Below, one piece after another: positions 59,333-64,000 of a DNA stretch of 64,000 nt. The stretch lies in assembly GCA_039707465.1 (NCBI GenBank), contig CM077643.1, positions 332,030,419 to 332,094,418 on the forward strand, read 5' to 3'. Both the position numbers and the translations under genes were made by a program. How positions within the stretch are numbered: position 1 is the stretch's first letter; the number at the start of each line of letters is the position of its first letter. Below the pieces are notes generated by a model. The model was not told the origin of the DNA. It did no database searches and saw only the letters and a program-made list of their open reading frames with translations. The DNA comes from Rhabdophis nuchalis (taxonomy: Eukaryota; Chordata; Lepidosauria; Squamata; Natricidae).

Positions 59333-61160
59333 GGTTTGTCACTGTCTTTTCTGTAATTTTTTAAAGATCCCAATCTAATTTACAGTTTTAGGTACATTTA
59401 CAGTACATTTTGGTTTCTGTTCTGACCCTCTTAAGGCCAGACAAACCTGACAAAGTATTGCCACCTCCTGAAAAAACTTCTGACAACTAGAACTTGTACC
59501 TAATTGTAGTGAAGTCATGTGAATAGTTTTTTATTCTAGGACTGCCTTTCTGAATTTCTTGATGTGAATTTCTTAAGATTTGGTGAGATGAATAAGTAGC
59601 CATAGGTTTGTTGCATGATTCATCAAACGATGGAAGGCCAGCATGCTCTGGTTGGGAGACATCCATGGATGACATTGCCTGTCCTTCCTGAAAAAAGTAG
59701 TCTAAAGAGAACTAAAGTAGTCATCAGAAACTTCTGAAAAGTCCAATGACTATAGGTAATGACAGATTACCTATAGCCATGTAGCCATGTCAATTCTTCA
59801 AGTGGATCCTGGTATTCTGTCGGATGTTATGCCTTAGATCCAAAACTTACCTTGTTCATTCACAACCACACTTTAATTAAAGTGTGATTATTATAGCTCC
59901 ATGAATATTTTTGGAGGGGGAAACGTTAATTATGTGCCCATCAGAATAATGGAAAGGGTAATTATCCTTATTGTGCTTAGTGACATCAAAACCTCTATTA
60001 TTCTGTGATTGGAGCTGTATAATTATAGATAATTGCTGCAACTGTATAGTCTGCTCAAATTCAGCCCTACAATAATTACTGTCTTTTAATTAAACATGTT
60101 TAGGATTGAAAAGAAATCTTCTCACTTCTTCAATACATTGAAACATAAAATCTGTTTAAGTATAAAAACAGCAGAAACCATCTACTGGATTTCATGCATT
60201 GGCTATTGTTTTTCTTCTTTTTCAAAGTTAAGAGGACAATCTTAACAGTTGTAGAGGGACAATCTATGATACAAATGATGATAAAAGAAAACATGTTGTG
60301 GAATCTTGGCTAGTGGCTTACGTGATTTGATTGTTTCTAGAGTACAATTTCATTTTTTCACCTTCCCTTTTCTTCCTTCTTCTACATGAAGATATTCCCA
60401 TCTGCAGTTGAAAGAAATGAGAATTTGAAGAAAAACAGCTATGAATCTTGAAATATCTTACCCACACTTGATCAGTTTTTAACCACTTCATAGGTGGAAA
60501 ATTATCTTTCATATCAAAAAAATAGTTGACACCTATCCTCAATTCAGTCATAAAGGATATGTATTTTCTCATTTTCCATGATGGCCTGAAGCCTTCTAAG
60601 TTACAGTGATGAATCTGGAAGAAAATCATGAATATTGTCAGGTTTAAACAGAGGTGAGTTACAGGGGAGTATAATATTGATCTAACCAGTCTTCTAGTGA
60701 TTAAATTAGAACAGAGATGTCTCCTAGGAGATCTTGGTGATCATCTACAGTATGAACAAATATCATAGTAGAAATAGATATCTAATTAGGAAATTAATTG
60801 AGAGGAGTTTATGGAATGGCTGAGGTTTCATATACTTTCTTTCTTGCCATATAAAGCAGTACACAAAGACATCATACAAGCAAGTAAACAAACAAATAAA
60901 CAGAACACATTGTCATGTCCCTCCATGCTGATAAGGTTTAGTACTGAGGTGGGTTTTAGTTGGGTAATTTACACCGTACATATATATATTGTGACAAGAA
61001 TTGAATTGTAATTTTTTACATTGTGATTTTATTTTATTTTTTCTGTCAGCTTTACTGGTTACTATTATTGATAGAAAAGCAGGATATATGTAACATAAAT
61101 ATATGGATGCAGCTTTTGACATGAAGTACTGGTTGCTTTTTCTGTTTCTAGTTTCATTAT
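59333..61160. other. No gene recognised
   Basis: AT-rich, about 1.8 kb. A short inverted repeat ctttaattaaagtgtgatta lies near 59871. Nothing else seen. Confidence 0.45.
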
Positions 61161-61172
61161 CATCTGTGAAAA

Positions 61173-61197
61173 CTTACACACACACACACACACACAT
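61173..61197. repeat. (CA)n microsatellite
   Basis: About 12 CA units immediately left of the hAT-like element. Confidence 0.9.
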
Positions 61198-61198
61198 C

Positions 61199-62167
61199 AG
61201 GGGTGGGTTTTTGCTGGTGTTATGGTCATTTTGGTGCGCCCACAATTTATATACAATACAATAGCAGAGTTGGAAGGGACCTTGGAGGTCATCTAGTCCA
61301 ACTCCCTGCCTAGGCAGGAAACCCTATGCCATTTCAGACAAATGGCTATCCAACATCTTGAAGACTTGCAGTGTTGGGGCATTCACAACTTCTGGAGACA
61401 AGCTGTTCCACTGATTAATTGTCTTAACTGTCAGGAAATTTCTCCTCAGTTCTAAGTTGCTTCTCTCCTTGATTAGTTTCCACCCATTGCTTCTTGTTCT
61501 GCCCTCAGGTGCTTTGGAGAATAGTTTGACTCCCTCTTCTTTGTGACAACCCCTGAGATATTGGAAGACTGCTATCATGTCTCCCCTAATCCTTCTTTTT
61601 ATTAAACTAGGCATACCCAGTTCCTGCAACCGTTCTTCATATGTTTTAGACTCCAGTCCCCTAATCATCTTTGTTGCTCTTCTCTGCACTCTTTCTAGAG
61701 TCTCCACATATTTTCTACATCATGGTGACCAAAACTGAATGCAGTATTTCAAGTGTGGCCTTACCAAGGCATTATAAAGTGGTATTAACACTTCTCGTGA
61801 TCTTGATTCTATCCCTCTGTTTATGCAGCCTAGAACTGTGTTGGCTTTTTTGGCAGCTGCTGCACACTGCTGGCTCATATTTAAATGGTTGTCCACTAGG
61901 ACTCCAAGATCCCTTTCACAGTTACTGATATTGAGCAAGGTACCACTTATACTGTACCTGTGCATTTGCTCCACACATGTGCACAGCTTCCTGTAAATAG
62001 GTCTGCGCATGCACAGAACATTAAAAATGTCAAAAAAACATGCCGTGGCACTGTGGAACCAGTTCAGGGGCGTGGCAAGCCCGCTGTCCCTTCCAGTTCG
62101 GCAATCCTGTCGCAATTTCCACTAGTAGTTCACCAGAACTGGTGCAAACCGATAGCAACCCACCTCT
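61199..62167. mobile_element. hAT-like element interrupted by CR1
   Basis: The left end caggggtgggtttttgctgg and the right end gatagcaacccacctctg are inverted and match the inner element at 55853-56147. A CR1 fragment separates the two halves. The flanking octamers match poorly, so the target duplication is not confirmed. Confidence 0.6.
61245..61960 (-). mobile_element. CR1-clade LINE, 3' part, nested
   Basis: On the reverse strand, the upstream segment (about 61960-61720) reads [20 protein letters not shown] and [20 protein letters not shown]. After a frameshift near 61710, the segment 61707-61324 (127 codons) reads METLERVQRRATKMIRGLES, YEERLQELGMPSLIKRRIRG and so on to HLSEMA. This is the CR1 C-terminal region. 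The 3' UTR (gagttggaagggaccttgga on the forward strand) ends near 61245. The endonuclease and catalytic RT core are absent. Confidence 0.85.
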
Positions 62168-62215
62168 GATACATACAGTGTATGTGTATATGCATATGTG
62201 TGGGTGTGGATCTAT

Positions 62216-62281
62216 GTATCTATGTATCTATTTATGTATCTATCTATGTATCTATCTATCTATCTATCTATCGATCGATCG

Positions 62282-62342
<61 letters not shown>
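62216..62342 (+). repeat. (TATC)n microsatellite
   Basis: TATG/TATC units, then more than 20 ATCT units with a short GATC interruption at 62272-62282. Reading frames over it are artefacts. Confidence 0.95.
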
Positions 62343-62343
<1 letters not shown>

Positions 62344-62960
62344 GGACAAGGTATCAAACTCAACAAGTTGCATTTGCAAACTTCTGACTGTGGGCTGTCA
62401 GGATGACAAAAAAGGGCAATTATGAGGTGAGCCTCTAATTTCCCCATAATACTCATGATATTAGTCATTAGCATTGTGAATCTTTCAGTGAGCCAAAATA
62501 GGCATTAGATATGGACCACAATACTGAGATAATGACAAAACATGCATTACAGCATAATAATGCAGTCTCTTGCCCAATGTCATTGACAAAAATTAATATC
62601 TCATGATCATGGTGGCTGACTCAATGAAACAGTGACTCAGTTTGATGCTTCAAAAAGAGGAAGTATTTGAATATTATACCATTAAAATATGCCTTTGTAT
62701 AAAATGATGATGTCGCTACAATGGAAATGCTCTGTGCAGCTTGTTTACTATATCTCAACAGAACCATTCTAAATTTCAAATATTTGCTATCGTAAAAATG
62801 TCTGCATAAATATTCACAAACATTTTCAGTTTGCATTCTTCTACATTTCCTTATTTTTGTCAATTTTTCTTCATATACACTTATACAAATGGTTTTTCCT
62901 AGTACAGTGGGAAATAACATTTCTTGAATGACATTTTTATAAAAATATAGTTATTTTTAA
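62343..62960. other. No gene recognised
   Basis: AT-rich spacer. The 99-codon reverse ORF has no motif. Confidence 0.5.
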
Positions 62961-63010
62961 GTGGTCCTTCGTGCTCTCTGAGCTTGATTGTTTTCTTGGT
63001 TGAAGAATAA
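62961..63010 (-). mobile_element. Penelope-like terminal fragment
   Basis: ggtccttcgtgctctctgag cttgattgttttcttgg matches the arm that accompanies the hammerhead-like motifs at 28740 and 32281. The core itself is missing here. Confidence 0.45.
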
Positions 63011-63810
63011 CATCTCAAAAACCACCAACAGACTATTGCAACTTCACTGAATCAATGTAGCACACAAAGCCTTCTAAAATATCCTACCCTATTTCCCTGA
63101 AAATAAGACTTCCCTGAATAATACCACCAAAAACAGGAATCATCTACAACAGGGGTCTCCAACCTTTGCAACTTTAAGTCTGAAGGACTTCAGCTCCCAG
63201 CCTTCTCTGGCTGGAGAATTCTGGGAGCTGAAGTCCTTCAGACTTAAAGTTGCAAAGGTTGGAGACTCCTGATCTACAACATACAGTGTAAAGGTTGCAA
63301 CAGCCATTACATAGGACAAACAGGCGGAACACATCCATGAACACCAACTAGCAGTCAAAAAACATGAAGAAAATTCTTTAAGTTCACAACATATTGACAG
63401 ATTTAACCCATAGTTTCAACTGTGAAACCATGACCATCCTAGACCAAGCCAAGTCCAAAACCACTAGAGAATTCCTAGAAGCCAGGCACTCTGACAAATT
63501 GGCCATCAATAAACAGAGAGACATAAACAACATTACATACTGTGTGAAAGAGACAATCAGCAAGCCAAAAAAGAAACAAAAAGACTAAAACATCTCCCCA
63601 CCAGGAATCAATACCTAGATGATCATAGATTAACACCAAGATTACCATCCAACCAACAATCAAAAAGTAAACAATGCCCAATCAAGGACTTGCCAAACAA
63701 AGCTAACAGTAAACAGCCCTCTAAGACCACTCCCACAAAAATTGGCAGGGCAAATTCTTATAAAATAAAATTAACAATCAGTTAACCTGGACTAGACTAA
63801 ACTATCTCAA
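63011..63810 (+). pseudogene. Penelope-like element GIY-YIG endonuclease relic, split by a MITE
   Basis: Right of the MITE, the frame from 63272 reads IYNIQCKGCNSHYIGQTGG, with YIG at 63308-63316, the metal-dependent GIY-YIG nuclease signature preceded by a CKGC pair. A stop follows soon after. A shifted frame then continues with NCETMTILDQAKSKTTREFL and EARHSDKLAINKQRDINNIT (63394-63588), matching the C-terminal half of the domain (R-x-x-LEA-H-x-x-x-x-x-IN-x-x-D). In family members this domain cuts target DNA after an upstream RT domain, which I do not find here. The trailing 63590-63800 sequence looks like the element's 3' region. Stops and frameshifts make it inactive. Confidence 0.7.
63142..63279. 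mobile_element. Palindromic hAT MITE inside the Penelope relic
   Basis: A 122-bp palindrome (63150-63271) starting caggggtctccaacctttgc, flanked by atctacaa at 63142-63149 and 63272-63279. It is the same subfamily as the copy at 22852 with a 13-bp shorter centre. It interrupts the endonuclease relic just before the IYNIQC residues. Confidence 0.85.
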
Positions 63811-64000
63811 TAGTAATCAAAGTTTAAGATTAGGTCAAGACTTGGTTTGGAAAACAGTAAGGAAATATAGAAGGAAGTTAAGTAAATATTTAACAGCAGT
63901 ATGTTCTGTGTGATTCTTATTATTTCTTAGCAGCTTTTATTTTCCCTTGTCCCTGTCTCTAGCATTAAACATTTAGATTACCATGAAATCAGATCTGTCC
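63811..64000. other. No gene recognised
   Basis: AT-rich sequence to the window end. A Penelope terminal motif would be expected soon after 63800, but none is present here. Confidence 0.4.

Overview
The window looks like an intergenic or intronic stretch of a squamate reptile genome, most likely a snake. The base composition is AT-rich vertebrate background. The repeat mix is typical of squamates: young L2-clade LINEs, CR1 with a Snake1/L3-like copy, an RTE/Bov-B fragment, an L1-type element, Penelope-like relics, hAT and TA-duplicating DNA transposons, and many microsatellites. Family names come from recognised protein motifs and remembered repeat architecture, not from a search. I found no host protein-coding exon, rRNA, true tRNA gene or CRISPR array. 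Every coding region I can support belongs to a retrotransposon.

Layout. 1-2.7 kb: an unclassified repeat with tandem repeats, then plain sequence. 2.73-5.89 kb: a large L2 copy with a frameshifted ORF. 6.5-7.5 kb: a short hAT-like element, an L2 3' end with a (TTA)n tail, and a Bov-B-like remnant. 8.65-10.61 kb: an element carrying only L1 ORF1, flanked by a perfect 18-bp target duplication. 10.6-11.3 kb: an old L2. 14.4-16.0 kb: a reverse-strand L2. 16.5-16.9 kb: a tRNA-derived SINE next to CA repeats. 18.9-23.3 kb: a hAT element, a Snake1-like CR1 split by an L2, and three palindromic hAT MITEs. 25.9-26.5 kb: a MITE split by an L2. 28.7-32.4 kb: Penelope-like terminal relics with hammerhead-like cores and a Tc1-like relic. 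32.6-37.1 kb: two TA-flanked inverted-repeat elements, a GC-rich 0.7-kb foldback element and a CR1 fragment. 38.65-46.17 kb: an old L2 split by an apparently full-length young L2 (about 4.6 kb). 46.2-47.7 kb: an unclassified GC-rich repeat. 50.07-53.19 kb: an L2 with an uninterrupted 985-codon ORF. 55.8-64 kb: nested hAT, CR1 and L2 pieces, and a Penelope GIY-YIG relic split by a MITE.

How the parts relate. The L2 proteins combine an apurinic-type endonuclease with a reverse transcriptase and would carry out target-primed insertion. Their 3' ends, with a conserved segment followed by (TTA)n, occur many times here and account for most of the long TTA/ATT microsatellites. The ORF1-only L1 and the SINE have no reverse transcriptase of their own, so any past mobility would have needed one in trans. 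The hAT MITEs would have needed a transposase that is not encoded in this window.
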